Shown here: in pieces, positions 42,801 through 53,365 of the stretch
How the letters are laid out: each line of letters begins with the position of its first letter
How positions within the stretch are numbered: the first letter of the stretch is position 1
NCBI GenBank assembly: GCA_964035575.1
Contig: OZ037910.1
Location: 1,178,001 to 1,242,000, forward strand
Length of the DNA: 64,000 bases
Origin: Rhynchopus sp. YZ270_cl-10
Taxonomy: Eukaryota; Euglenozoa; Diplonemea; Diplonemida; Diplonemidae
Direction of reading: 5' to 3'
Notes under the pieces: model-generated
What the model was told of the DNA's origin: nothing
What the model saw: only the letters and a program-made list of their open reading frames with translations
Databases searched by the model: none
Made by a program: the position numbers and the translations under genes

Positions 42801-45167
42801 GACTTCTCCCCGGAGCATGCTCCAGGCACCCCACATACCCCAACCACCCCGAAGACGCCAAGAACCCCCAAGACTCCCCGCACCCCAGTGCTACTGCAAC
42901 GGTCGATTAGTGAAGAGATGGGCGAAACGGCAAGGTCGATATCAAGGAGGGTGGGGCGGAGTCGGAGGGATTCGGGTGGGAGCAGCCGTGTGCCTAGGTC
43001 GAGGCAGAATTCGTTGACTGGTGGGAGTGGTGGTGGTGGGGGAGGTGGAGGTGGAGGGTCGCCGCCTGCGCGCCGTTCGACTGCTTCAGCAATGCCGCTG
43101 AGGAGAGGCAGTTCATTTGATGATGTGGGCATCGCAACAGCACGGACCACATCTGCCAGTAGTGGTGGCGCGTTGCCCATGCGGCGTGCACTCAGCAGTG
43201 GCGGCAGGCTGGACAAACGGAGGGAAGAAGGGGGGAAGGAGGGCGCGGCGCGCACCGCGGAGCGCAACGGGAGGCAGCGTGGCGACAGCACGAAGCGCGA
43301 CAAACGGCCGCCCAGATTGGCAAGACACCCTTCTCGATCGGTGAGCCCGACCTGCGCGCGGGAGATGCTGATCCAGCGAAAACCGTCCACAATCAGCGCC
43401 TGCAGCACTGGGAGTAACATAACTAACACGGGATCAGAGGCGACGACACCTACGAGAGGGCGGGGCCACCATACAGAGCTGCGTGCGCAGGCGAAGCGGG
43501 AAAAGGAAAAAGAAAAGGAAAAGGAAAAAGATGCGTTGGAGGCTGCAAAGGAGCGGGAGGAGGAGAAGGTGCCGAAGCGATGTTTCTCTGCACGGCGGCA
43601 CGACACGTCTACGGGGGAGGTGTCTGCGAGGAGGGGGATGTCGCCTGCACCTATGCGGGAGCAGCGTGGGGAGGGGAGTGGTGGTGGTGGTGGTGGTGGT
43701 GTGCGTGCCCGTAGTAAATCAGGCTCGCTTCGGTCGAACCGCAGCCAGTCCGTAGAGGTCAGCCACCGAGCCGCAGACGATCCAAAGCCAAAGCGACATT
43801 CTGCCCCCAAGCCAGCCTCCCACACCCCCACCCACCCACACCGCCAAGACCGTGCAGAGCGCACAGAGCCTACGCAACGCAGACGCCGTCCCTCGGTCGA
43901 CTTCTCGCAGTCCGCACCGGCTCTCAAACGGCGACCCTCTGAAGACCTTCAGACCATGCAGACATCACCCCTTCCACGTGTCGAGCATGTTCCGCAGGAT
44001 GTGTCGCGGTTCTCTTCGCCACCGCATTTGGATGTAGGCAGTGCGCATGACGGCATGGCGCATACTCATGCACCGCCGCACACACCGACGGGGGTGGCGT
44101 CAGAAGAACGACCCCCGGCCTACCAGGCGCACGTTTCTGCAGTGCCGAACCAGCCGATGCGGCGGGCCGTGTCGTGCCACCTTCTGACGGGGCACAACAA
44201 GCCGCCGTCTGCACCGACGACACCGACACACCAGCTGGACGGACAACCGGAGGCACCGTCACCCACGCACCAATCACACCAAGCACACCACGCACATACA
44301 CGCGACACGCATCAGATGAGGCGCGGACCGCCTACACCTGCACCTGTCCCTACACAACGCGCATCCTTGCAGAGGGAGGTAGACCTGCAGGTGGTGGTCC
44401 CAAGCGGTGCCAACGGCCCTACGTCTACAGGGTCCATCAGTCGGGTGCGTTCTACTAGTGGGAATGGCAACGGGAACGGTGGCAACGCGACGCCCAACGG
44501 TGCACATCACAGCGCAAGCCCTGCGCACGCCCCGCAAGGGTCGCCGAGAAGGGTACCCTCGCGGAAGCGTGCAGGCACCTCCGTTGGCCAGCGCAAGGAG
44601 CGGGAGGAAAAGGAAAAGGAAAAGGAGGAGAAGAAGTCGAAGCGAGGCCCCTTCTCGACGTCGTTGACCAGCATTGCGAGCAGCGTGGAGGAGGAGGCCG
44701 CACGGCTGCCTGCGTCGCCTAGCTTGCTTGGCAGACAACACTCAAGTGTCCCTGTGAGAAGAGTACCTTCGGACTCTGCACCCCCCATCATACACGACAT
44801 GACAGACAGCGAATGGAAGAGCCTGGTGGAGAAATCGTCGAATGTGAGCTTTACTTCGGGTGGTGGGGAGCTTGTAGAGTTCATTGCCAGCCCTGGTGCG
44901 GTGTCGCTGACGGTGAACGGGAAGCACCTTCTGGATGCAGTGTCCCTCAAGTACGACATCGAGAAATGCCAGCTCGTGGCCTTCAAAAGCAACGACAACC
45001 GTGGCACCGGGGGCAAGCTTCCGCAGAAGCACCGTGCCTCCTTCCTCCTCCAACTCTCCGCCGTCGCAGCCCACGCACACATCCCCTACAAAGGCTTCGG
45101 CTTCCAACCACGCAACCACAACGTCAGCGAAAGCAGTGGCAGCGGCAGCAAAGTCTCCGGCTATTGA
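39819..45167 (+). CDS. very long Hsp70-like protein, three exons
   Basis: Exons 39819-40991, 41098-41190 and 41463-45167 (donors GTATTC and GTATGC, acceptors CTCAG and TTCAG, all phase 0), 1656 residues. Residues 1-330 are an Hsp70-type ATPase domain: VVGIDLGSQTS (phosphate 1), LVVDVGCRFTSTSVV (phosphate 2), GGHDIDR, and VLVGGAGRMPRVKDM (adenosine site). Residues 380-560 hold a helical part. The remaining about 1100 residues are disordered and rich in Ser, Arg and Pro, with KEKEKEK runs, Gly runs and TPKTP repeats, ending in a small ordered block (SDSEWKSL-like, then GGELVEFIASPGAVSLTVNG). Such a tail is not known to me in the Hsp70 family. Exon 3 could instead start a separate trans-spliced gene at its ATG near 41480. 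Confidence 0.75.
41222..41412. repeat. long hairpin, probable miniature TIR element, in an intron
   Basis: 41253-41303 and 41313-41363 are 51-base arms complementary except at two places, and both exceptions are G-T pairs that an RNA could tolerate on the sense strand. The loop is 9 bases. An outer pair, TTCTAAAATACGT and ACGTATTTTTTAGAA, extends the inverted structure to about 190 bp. It lies wholly inside intron 2 (41191-41462) of the Hsp70-like gene. Confidence 0.85.
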
Positions 45168-45530
45168 TTATATTGAGAAAAAAAAATTGGGGGAAGGGAG
45201 GGGGGAGAGAGAGAGAAATAGGGGGGAGGGGGTTGGTGTGTTTTGTATTTTTTTTTGTTCCTCCCAAATCTACACTTTAAGTCCCCTTTTTTTCCCGCCC
45301 TGTTTTGAATCTGCTATGCTTTTTTTGAAAATTCTCGGAATATTTCCAATATTTAAGAATAAACCTAAAGTGGTCAGTTCAACACCGTCCGAAATAGGCC
45401 GGACTACCATCTATGAAATACCACTCTTTAACGAGCCTCTCTTTTTATGTACCACATCCGTAGTACGTACATACAAATGCAACGAGACTGACTACGCCTG
45501 AAAATGGGTATGTCTGGGGATGTCTATATA
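45168..45530. other. intergenic
   Basis: Purine-rich then AT-rich sequence after the Hsp70-like gene. No gene seen. Confidence 0.5.
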
Positions 45531-45984
45531 AGGCGTGGCTGAGGCGTTATATGTTTACAAAATCATGCCTCAGCCACGCCTCGAGGTATTGATCCGGCCC
45601 TTAGCGAGGCTGATTCGGCCTTGTTGCGTAGTATATGCTGTGGAGACGGTAAGTGAAATGACATAGGCTTAAGTTTCTGAGTACACTTTTTCAAGTAAAT
45701 ATCATACAATGCAGCGAGGCCGAAAAAAATGGATGAAAAAACGGCTGAAAAAACGTATCTGAGGGCGTATTCGGGATTTACTTACGTTTTTTTAAGTGTA
45801 ACCTATAGGTTCACAATTTCCTCACAAAACCACAAGTCTAGTCATTTACTTCACCGTTGTGACTGTACCTCAAGAATACCTTGCAACTCATGCGCTGGCT
45901 GAGTCATTTTTATCACAACAACAAGAAAATTTTCTTCAGGTGTGGCTGAGGCGTGCTTCCCGAGAGTACGCTTCAGCCACACCT
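45531..45984. mobile_element. palindrome-bounded element L, 0.45 kb
   Basis: The left end is a 15-bp hairpin (AGGCGTGGCTGAGGC at 45531-45545 pairing 45567-45581). The right end is a related hairpin (45938-45954 pairing 45968-45984). The arms at the two ends are variants of each other, so the whole is bounded by inverted as well as direct copies. Centre AT-rich, non-coding. No target duplication resolved. Confidence 0.55.
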
Positions 45985-48201
45985 GATGCGTTGCATTGTA
46001 TGTAATATATGCGAAGAATCGTCCTAACATAGGTGGCATCTGCACACGTGCCTCCACCTAAGGAAGAAGAAGGGGTCCATTTCCCTTTCTATTCGGCTTG
46101 TACGTTTGTACTATCACTTTACGTTGTGTTCTGTAAGGGGGCTTGACGTGAAGACATTGTGGAATGTTAACGCAAAAGCCCCCCCGGTTTTTATTGATTG
46201 TCTCAGCAGAGGCTTGAGCAGAGGATCAATCTTACCAAGTTTTTTTTTTCCTTTTGCGATTTTACTTAAGATATGGTACGTCAAGCGTATTCAGCACTTT
46301 GTTCGGGGGTTGGCGGCAAGGTGACTAAGCACGAGAGGCTTAGGGTCATCTTATAAACTTTTCATTTGTTCCCCCCCCCTCTGATTTGTCTCTGTTAGAA
46401 CCCAACGACTTTGGACCACGCGCGAGTCTCTTATATTCTCCTCTCTCTTTATTTTGCTCTCGGCAGTGAAAATACTTTTTTGTGCGTTCACCTGGGCCAG
46501 GCAACGTAGGTCTGGTCTGGGGTGCCTGCATCACTAACTATTCCATGAAAATTGATATTTCATTTAGGGGCAGTGGAAGATTGCACAAAGGTGGCAACTA
46601 CACTATTCCAACAATTTTTTTTTTTCCACTGTAACCTACCAAGGTATGCGTGACGCTGACCACGCGGTAATATTGGTCCTTGGACAATTTTTTCAAAAAA
46701 TTCAAAAATAAAATTAAAATAAAAATAGAACGAACAGCCCGCTCTTGACTGTTGTTGATGCGCGTATAGATCAACCCCCCCCTTTTCCACGTCTACGTGA
46801 GGGTTGTGAGGTAACTAAAAAAGCACGTCGAGGCGAAGTCCTCTTTTTTAGCAACTGTTCTCCATTTCTATCATGTCTCGGGCAGGTGTGCGTTTTGTGT
46901 GTTACCTTCTTCCTCACTTTTTCAAGATTCTGGTGATGGACTTCAGAGGCGATTTGCACACGGTCCAAACACAATTCTTTTGAATCACACGACATATCTA
47001 TGCTGTTTGCTGGAAATAACCGGAATATGTTTTTTCTAATAAGTTTTTACGGGATTTTTTTTCTGTTTTATTTTCCTTTTCTTTACGAGTAAATACATTC
47101 TTTTTCGGCCAAATTACTGAACAAGGATGCGCAACCGACTCTTTATTTTCATTTGTTCATTTTTGTCTTTTCCTTTTTTCCCCCTCCCCTGTACTGTTCT
47201 GGGTATATTCCACTTTTTGTTCACATCTGTCGTTTTGTGACATTCAATTTGTCTATGTTCTCCACAAATTGTATGATCGAGAAAAAAAAATCGGGGCGTT
47301 CGCGAGTACTGAAAAATTGAAAAAAATGGGGTAAATGACCGCGAATAGGATGTTTTTTTTTGATTTTTGATTTTTTTTTGTACACCTGCCAGCCACCTCA
47401 TGTGCGCAAAAAATGAGGCACTTTTTTCGTTTTTCTTCTTGATTTGTTTGTAAACGCCCTTCCCATACCCCATATCTCTGACCGCTTGTGTGTGTGTGTG
47501 TTTTGTTTTTTTGAGGTGACTAAACAGCTTAGGTTCATCTGATCAACCTGTTTTTATTTTCATTTTTTCATTTTCATTTTTTTTGAAATTGTCCCCCAAC
47601 CCCCCACCGTGTCAAATTTCTTTCACATCCCGAAGACAATATTGTCAAAGTACGATATTTTGTTTTTTTGTTGTTCCACACAACCGCTCCTCAGATGTTA
47701 CGTTTTATTCACCAAGAGAGTTAGCTGTACCCTCAATAGCGAACATTAGGTTGCAAAGGACGAGAACAGAAACAGAGCTTGACTGATGGGGGTTAAGTGT
47801 AACGTGGTGTCACCTCTAGTGTTGAAAGACTCAAGAGGTCCGTAAAACCCCCCCCGCAGATATTGTGCTTTCATCCGGATGACTAGCATCGTGCGTGGGT
47901 CAGTCGGAGGTGCCTGCACTCAACAACTACAGTTTTATGCGTTTTTACGGGCTTTGTTGAGAAGCCAATCTAGGAAATATTCAGACCAACGAACCCTTCG
48001 TATTTAGTGACCAACGAGGTGTAGTATCAGTTCTGACGGTCGCCAATCAAACAGGAGGGTTTTACTATTTTTTGGTGCCTGCATCTGAGGAGTTTTTGCA
48101 CTTTTAACTTCATTTTCTTTAGATGCACGCGCACGCGAGGTACACTGTGTTTTTTCGTCTCTGTTTTTTTTTCTTTTCTTTTCTTCTATTTTCGCGTTGT
48201 G
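45985..48201. other. intergenic, repeat-rich
   Basis: Contains an S3 copy (46321-46363) and a GCAACTACACTATTCCAACA unit with T run (about 46590-46620) that recurs near 28485-28512. GGTGCCTGCATC words at about 46522 and 48075 recur near 26766 and 58286. No coding gene. Confidence 0.5.
46321..46363 (+). repeat. dispersed short repeat S3, copy 2
   Basis: GTGACTAAGCACGAGAGGCT then TAGGGTCATCTTATAAACTT. CTAAG and CTTAG can pair around CACGAGAGG. Confidence 0.7.
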
Positions 48202-48209
48202 GTGACGAA

Positions 48210-48756
48210 CAGGGGACATTAGTATGCCGGTGTGCCGGTGTGGCCACACCGGCTAAGCCGGTGTGGGATTTTGAGAAAAAAAAAAAAAAAAAAAAAAGAA
48301 AAAGGCGGTTTTTTGAATTTTTTTCTGAATTTTATCTCCTCATACAAGGCTACAACCACATCTGTAGCGGTTTCTTATGTGCATGTGACCCCACCATAAA
48401 GACCAATCGGTCCGTTCAATCAAAAGAAATAGATGTTCGCAACTCTCATAAAAAAGTAGCGTACCGTGCGCCTGCGGCGCAGCTAAAAATGACGAGCGGT
48501 AGCCCACAGCTCTACCCTATGCCATAGTCACAGCTACCTTTACCATAGTTTGGCTATAAAAGCGTGCGATTTTATGTCACAATTTTTGAAATGTTGCGTA
48601 CCGTGGCTTCGCCAGAAAAGTTTTGATGTCATATGGTTAGACAAGGGCGCGGAGGGGAAAGAGTTGTGGAGGTCTCTGCCGAAAATGCGTGGGGAAAAAA
48701 AAATTGGCTCACACCGGCTTTTTTTTCAAAATCTCAAACTACCAATGTCCCCTGGT
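48210..48756. mobile_element. miniature hAT-type element P, 547 bp
   Basis: Ends CAGGGGACATTAGTA and TACCAATGTCCCCTG (CAGGG...CCCTG) with a perfect 8-bp target duplication GTGACGAA (48202-48209 and 48757-48764). Both features are diagnostic of hAT insertion. Inside are CCGGTGTGGC palindromes at the left, CACACCGGC at the right, an A run and the GCGTACCGTG repeat pair (48458-48615). No transposase. Confidence 0.9.
48458..48615 (+). repeat. GCGTACCGTG short repeat, copy 2
   Basis: Opens GCGTACCGTGCGCCTGCGGC and closes TTGCGTACCGTGGCTTCGCC, like 14556-14692. Both complete copies lie inside hAT-type elements (F and P). Confidence 0.7.
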
Positions 48757-49380
48757 GACGAAACTTTTCGAAAAAAAAAAACCTGTTACAAAAAACTTGG
48801 CTCGAAGTTGTGTATTGCCGATTGCTTCTTGTCTATTCCAACATAAAATCTTTGTGACGAAGCCGTGAAGGGTTTGGGCCTCATCTTTACTCAAAGCTTT
48901 TCTCTTTTTTAATCTCCTTTTTTAAGTTTACATTTTAGTTCTAAAAACAACCACTGCGACGGTACATTCTTTTTTTTTTTTTGTGCCCCTTTTTTTTTCT
49001 TCAAAAAGTTGCACGTTCCCCACACCGTTTGCACCTTCAACGCTTCAACTTTTCATTTTTCATTTCCGGCTGAGATACGTTTTAGCACGTTTCAACTACT
49101 CTTTTTTTTTTACGGGTACGTGGGTAAGAGGGCAGGGGCGTATTGGGAAGAACGTTGCTCATGCACAGAGGTGAGAGGTTAATGCAGGGCTGTTCCAAAC
49201 AATGAAAAAAAAAAAAAAAAGAACGCAAGGAGAGGGAACTCCTTTGGGGAAGGGGGAAGTGGGGGTGGGGCTGGGAAAGTAAACCTCAACCCAAAGAAGG
49301 AAACAATAAAATACAAAAAAAATGGGGGGGCAAAAAAAAGGGGGCAACATGGACGGATCCTCGACACAACAAAAAAAATA

Positions 49381-49430
49381 TAGTGGAGTTCATCCTCGGG
49401 GGTGTCTACACTAATACAACCAAGTTTTCA
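49381..49430 (+). repeat. dispersed short repeat S2, copy 2
   Basis: TAGTGGAGTTCATCCTCGGG, then GTGTCTACACTAATACAACC and AAGTTTTCAAAA leading into a long A run. Confidence 0.75.
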
Positions 49431-49617
49431 AAAAAAAAAAAAAAAAAAAAAAAAAGACACAAAACAATCTCCCCACTCTTCCCCCAAAACAAGAAAACTT
49501 CTTTTTGTTTAAAAAATATGTCTAAAAAACCCGCAAAACTATTATGCAATATAAAACGCACCACTCCACTCCCTCTTTCCACAACCTTCTTCCCCCTTCC
49601 CCTCCCTCTTTAGCATT

Positions 49618-49915
49618 TAGATGTAAACCACGAAATGGATCGTAGAACTGCATGGTTGGATTGTCCACCCTCCCCCCGGTGCATTATCGCACACCATTAT
49701 CGCATGCATGTAATCATTATCGCTCCCGTAGAAGGGTTTTGGTCGTGCGAGAGTGAGCGAGAATGAGCGATATAATTTTTCGTCAGACCAGAATTGTGCG
49801 AGAATGCGAAAATTCGAGAATGCGACTCGCATCGGGTTTACAGCTATTGTACCCAACAGCACCCTACACTGTTTCACGAGATGGATTTTTTTTTTTTTTT
49901 GTATTTCAACTTTGA
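49618..49915 (+). repeat. repeat S1 copy split by an E1-related insertion
   Basis: 49618-49680 is the S1 start (AACCACGAAATGGATCGTAG ...CCCCCCGGT). About 49862-49915 is the S1 end (ACACTGTTTCACGAGATGG, T run, TATTTCAACT). Between them, about 49690-49840 is an inverted, diverged relative of E1, with GCGACTCGCATCG and TTTTTCGTCAGACCAGA. This is a nested insertion. Confidence 0.65.
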
Positions 49916-49979
49916 AACGCTCCTCTCTTTAACCAACACTTTACTTTCACCTTCTCTCTCCAGGGACTTTTTTAACAAC

Positions 49980-51380
49980 ATGCCTCCCACACCCACACCT
50001 ACACCTACACCTCCCCCTGCTGTTCAGTTTGGGTCCTTCTTTAACAAGCCTGTAGAGGAGTTGCAGGCCTTGGAAGGGGGTGATGCAGAGTACTGGGCGG
50101 GGTGTGGGCTGGAGGCAGGAGGGTTGCTAGAGGAGCTGGAGGCTTCTGTGGGGGAAGGGTGGGTGCGGGGGTGGGCACATTGGAGGTGGCCGGTGTTGCA
50201 GAGTGGGTTTACTTTTGTGAACCATGGTGCCTTTGGTGCGGCACTGCCACCCCTCTCAGCACTGCAGCAGCGCTTTGCAGAAATCCAACAACGTCAGCCC
50301 CTCATCTTCTTCGACCGCATCCTCTTCCCCTTTGCCGTGCACGCACAGCGCCGTCTCGCACGCTACCTACACTGCACCCCCGCACTCCCCCTGCTTCTCT
50401 TCCCCAACGCAACGTACGCATTGAACTGTATCCTTCAAAACCTCGCAAAAAGGCAGCCAAAATGCGTCATTTTCAGCACAACATACGGCGCTGTGAAGAA
50501 AATGGCGAGGCACTACTTTGGCGACGCGAATGTGCATACCGTTGACATCAGCATTGCGGACGCATTGGGATGGTCTACTGAAGGGGATGCGGTGGAGTGT
50601 GTTGCAAGGAGGCTGCCTGTGTTTGGGGAGGATGTGCGTTGTGTGTATCTGCTTGAGGCGATAAGTAGTAATTCTGCAGTGTGCTGGCCGTATGGTGAGA
50701 TTGCGGTGAAGATCAAAGAGCGGCATCGCAACAGTTATGTTGTTGTCGATGCGGCGCATGAGTGTGGGCAGATGCGTGCTAACATGGAAAACATCTTTGC
50801 AGACGGTGCGGTCGATGCTTGGGTAGGTAATGGGCACAAATGGCTTGCCTGCCCTTCGGGTGTAGGCTTCGCTGTGCTTCGGGGGTCGGATGCGGAGGTG
50901 ACGGCCCCTCTGGTGGTCTCGCATGGGAGTGACGGTGTGCAGTCGCTCAGCGCATCTGTGTTGTGGCATGGCCATGTGTCGTACACGGCGTGGCTGGCGG
51001 TGCCCTGGGTGTTGGACTTTTGGGAGGCAGAGGGGCGTAACGTGGCAAAGTACCTTGCCTTCACAGGCGAGGCGGCCGTCCGGCTGCTGCAGGAGATGTG
51101 GGGTGGTGGTGGTGGTGGTGCCACGTTGCACGCCGCAGTCGCTGCACCGCTCCTGCGTCTCGTGGAGCTGCCTGTGGAGCTTGCAACCCACTTCCCAGAG
51201 GCAGCAGGGCTGCAAGACCTTCTGCACCACACCTACAAAATAGAGTGTCCCATCAAGAAGCTGGATGGGCGGCTCTTCGTCCGTATCAGCGTTTTCCTCT
51301 ACAATACTGTGTCTGACTTCGAACGGCTTGGTAACGCAGTAAACGCGATTCTGCGGGACAAAACGGCTGCCAAGTTGTGA
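49980..51380 (+). CDS. PLP-dependent class V aminotransferase, isopenicillin-N-epimerase-like
   Basis: A 466-residue protein. It shows the fold type I, class V order: FTFVNHGAFGAALPP (substrate loop typical of the CefD/isopenicillin N epimerase-like branch) at about 78-92, VVVDAAHECGQM with the cofactor Asp near 260, and GNGHKWLACPSGVGF with the PLP lysine K287. The branch includes epimerases, Cys desulfurase-like lyases and ergothioneine-type C-S lyases, so the substrate cannot be assigned. The N-terminus is a short Pro/Thr repeat without a clear targeting peptide. ATG 49980 follows CTCTCTCCAG (about 49963), a strong spliced-leader acceptor candidate. Confidence 0.88.
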   Translation: MPPTPTPTPTPPPAVQFGSFFNKPVEELQALEGGDAEYWAGCGLEAGGLLEELEASVGEGWVRGWAHWRWPVLQSGFTFVNHGAFGAALPPLSALQQRFAEIQQRQPLIFFDRILFPFAVHAQRRLARYLHCTPALPLLLFPNATYALNCILQNLAKRQPKCVIFSTTYGAVKKMARHYFGDANVHTVDISIADALGWSTEGDAVECVARRLPVFGEDVRCVYLLEAISSNSAVCWPYGEIAVKIKERHRNSYVVVDAAHECGQMRANMENIFADGAVDAWVGNGHKWLACPSGVGFAVLRGSDAEVTAPLVVSHGSDGVQSLSASVLWHGHVSYTAWLAVPWVLDFWEAEGRNVAKYLAFTGEAAVRLLQEMWGGGGGGATLHAAVAAPLLRLVELPVELATHFPEAAGLQDLLHHTYKIECPIKKLDGRLFVRISVFLYNTVSDFERLGNAVNAILRDKTAAKL

Positions 51381-51393
51381 AAAAAAAATATTA

Positions 51394-51779
51394 GGGCACG
51401 GTAATTTTTTTTCTTGGTAAGCGTCAGAGCACTTCTCAAAAAAAAGTACGCACGCACGCAAAAAAAAATTATGAGTGGTGAAAAAAATTATAGAGGAAAA
51501 TTACAGTGGGGGAAATACAGGTACCAAAAATATTTTCCCACCAATTTTTGCCCACAAAAAATCGGGGGAAATTTTTTTTGATTTCGGCTCTCAGGAGTCT
51601 GTGTGTGCTGTGATGGGGTCAATTTGCGCTGAAAAATGTACATTTTTTACCTAAAATACATTGTTGAGTTATTGAGGGCCCCCCTTTATAATTTTTTTTT
51701 CTGCATAATTTTTTCCCCTGGAATCTCAAAAAAAAAGTACGCACGCAGACGCTTACCAAAAATAAAAATTACCGTGCCC
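51394..51779. mobile_element. miniature TIR element Q, PIF/Harbinger-like, 386 bp
   Basis: Ends GGGCACGGTAATTTTT and its near complement, flanked by TTA on both sides (51391-51393 and 51780-51782). A TTA duplication and GGG-starting ends are typical of PIF/Harbinger elements. CTCAAAAAAAAAGTACGCAC words occur inside both ends. It starts only 13 bases after the aminotransferase stop. Confidence 0.8.
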
Positions 51780-52024
51780 TTAGTTTTTTTTGAAGAGGTA
51801 CCAAAAAAAGGTGAAAAATGCTCAGAGTGTGTGTGTTATTTTGTTGACCTTTTTTTGGCCTCAAAGAGGTTTCCTCTTCACTAGCCAGGTGCCACTGCAG
51901 TCTGCCCTCCTGCGCACTGTTGTGGATGCAGTGTCTGTCGATGTGCTGTCTACACACCCTCCCCCAAAATCCCGCACAACACAACCACAGTAACAACAGA
52001 AAAAGGGAATTCAAACACAAAATC

Positions 52025-53365
52025 ATGGATCTGAATGTGGAGTTTTGCGACGAGACACACGTGATTGAGGTGGCTCTGGCTGACACAGTGGAGCACATGC
52101 GGCGGAAGGTGGCGTCTGCAGTGGGGCTGCCTGAAGACAGCTTTGACATGAAGTTCAGAGACGAAGCGATGGGCGAAGGAGCGGACATGACGCAGCTGAG
52201 TGCTGGGGACACAATTGTGGTGAAGAAGTCGATGAAGTTTGCAGCCATAGCAGCGCTTCGTGCGTTGGGTGAGACCGACCTGACGGAAGAGCGGTTGGAG
52301 GAGGTGGAGGATCCTGAGGTTGCGTGTTTGCTTCTGCAGGCGGAGGTTACGACTGTCATTCCTGGGTGGTTCTTGTGTCAGTCATCGTTAACGCGACTTG
52401 ATCTGAGTGCTGTGTCGACTGTCACGCAGATTGAGGGCTGCTTCCTCCAGAACTGCAGGAGTTTGACAGCTGTCGACTTGTCTTCTTTCAACAGTCTCAC
52501 GCACGTTGGGAGCGGCTTCTTCAATGGGTGCAGGAGTTTAACATCTCTCGTCTTGCCTTCACTCAACAGTCTCACGCACGTTGAGGACTGCTTCCTCCAG
52601 AATTGCACCAGTTTAGCATCTCTCAACTTGCCTTCACTCAACAGTCTCACGCACGTCGGGGGCGGCTTCCTCAATAGGTGCACCAGTTTAACATCTCTCG
52701 ACTTGCCTTCGCTCAACAATCTCACGTACGTTGGGATCGCCTTCCTCCAGGACTGCACCAGTTTAACATCTCTCGACTTGTCTTCACTCAATAGTCTCAC
52801 GAACGTTGAGGACAACTTCCTCTACAACTGCACGAGTTTAACAGCTGTCAACTTGTCGTCACTCAACAGTCTCACGCACGTTGGGAAAGGCTTCCTCGCT
52901 GGGTGCAAGAGTTTAACATCTCTCAACTTGCCTTCGCTCAATAGTCTCACGGGCGTTGGGGACAGCTTCCTACAGAACTGCAGCAGTTTAACCTCTCTCG
53001 ACTTACCTTCACTAAACAGGCTCACGTACGTTGAGGACCACTTCCTCCAAGGGTGCACGAGTTTAACAGCTGTCGACTTATCTTCACTCAACAGTATCAC
53101 GCGCGTTGGGGACGACTTCCTCCGCAACTGTGCCAGTTTAACATCTCTCGATTTATCTTCACTCGAGTACGTTGCACACTTTGGCCAGCGCTCTTTCAAC
53201 GAGTGTACAAGCTTACAAACGATCCACCTCTCTGGGTGCAGTGCTGCTGTGTCGCGCGCTGTGGAGGAGGCAGGCTTGAGTGATCTTGTTGTGGAGGCAC
53301 GTCCGAAACGGAAGCGAGACGAATCACCTGAGGAAGACTGCAAGCGACCGAGACTGTCGCAGTGA
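52025..53365 (+). CDS. ubiquitin-like domain plus BspA-type leucine-rich repeats
   Basis: A 446-residue protein. Residues about 1-75 (MDLNVEFCDETHVIEVALAD ... LSAGDTIVVKK) fit a ubiquitin-like fold, with the substrate-like order of beta strands and a DxxxxLSAGDTI turn. After a linker, residues about 120-405 contain some eleven 25-residue repeats of the pattern FLxxCxSLTSLDLPSLNSLT, the BspA/LRR_5 type. The C-terminus KRKRDESPEEDCKRPR is a good bipartite nuclear signal. The repeats are near-identical in DNA too, and the antisense strand stays open across them. The combination suggests a nuclear adaptor for protein recognition; no partner can be named. Confidence 0.82.
   Translation: MDLNVEFCDETHVIEVALADTVEHMRRKVASAVGLPEDSFDMKFRDEAMGEGADMTQLSAGDTIVVKKSMKFAAIAALRALGETDLTEERLEEVEDPEVACLLLQAEVTTVIPGWFLCQSSLTRLDLSAVSTVTQIEGCFLQNCRSLTAVDLSSFNSLTHVGSGFFNGCRSLTSLVLPSLNSLTHVEDCFLQNCTSLASLNLPSLNSLTHVGGGFLNRCTSLTSLDLPSLNNLTYVGIAFLQDCTSLTSLDLSSLNSLTNVEDNFLYNCTSLTAVNLSSLNSLTHVGKGFLAGCKSLTSLNLPSLNSLTGVGDSFLQNCSSLTSLDLPSLNRLTYVEDHFLQGCTSLTAVDLSSLNSITRVGDDFLRNCASLTSLDLSSLEYVAHFGQRSFNECTSLQTIHLSGCSAAVSRAVEEAGLSDLVVEARPKRKRDESPEEDCKRPRLSQ

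Noticed and set aside
41798-43927. 709-residue minus-strand frame
   Set aside because: It is the antisense of the GC-rich disordered tail of the Hsp70-like gene, which has clear splice context and motifs on the + strand.
47690-47860. Possible second rRNA fragment
   Set aside because: A few words recall LSU sequence but no conserved block aligns convincingly.
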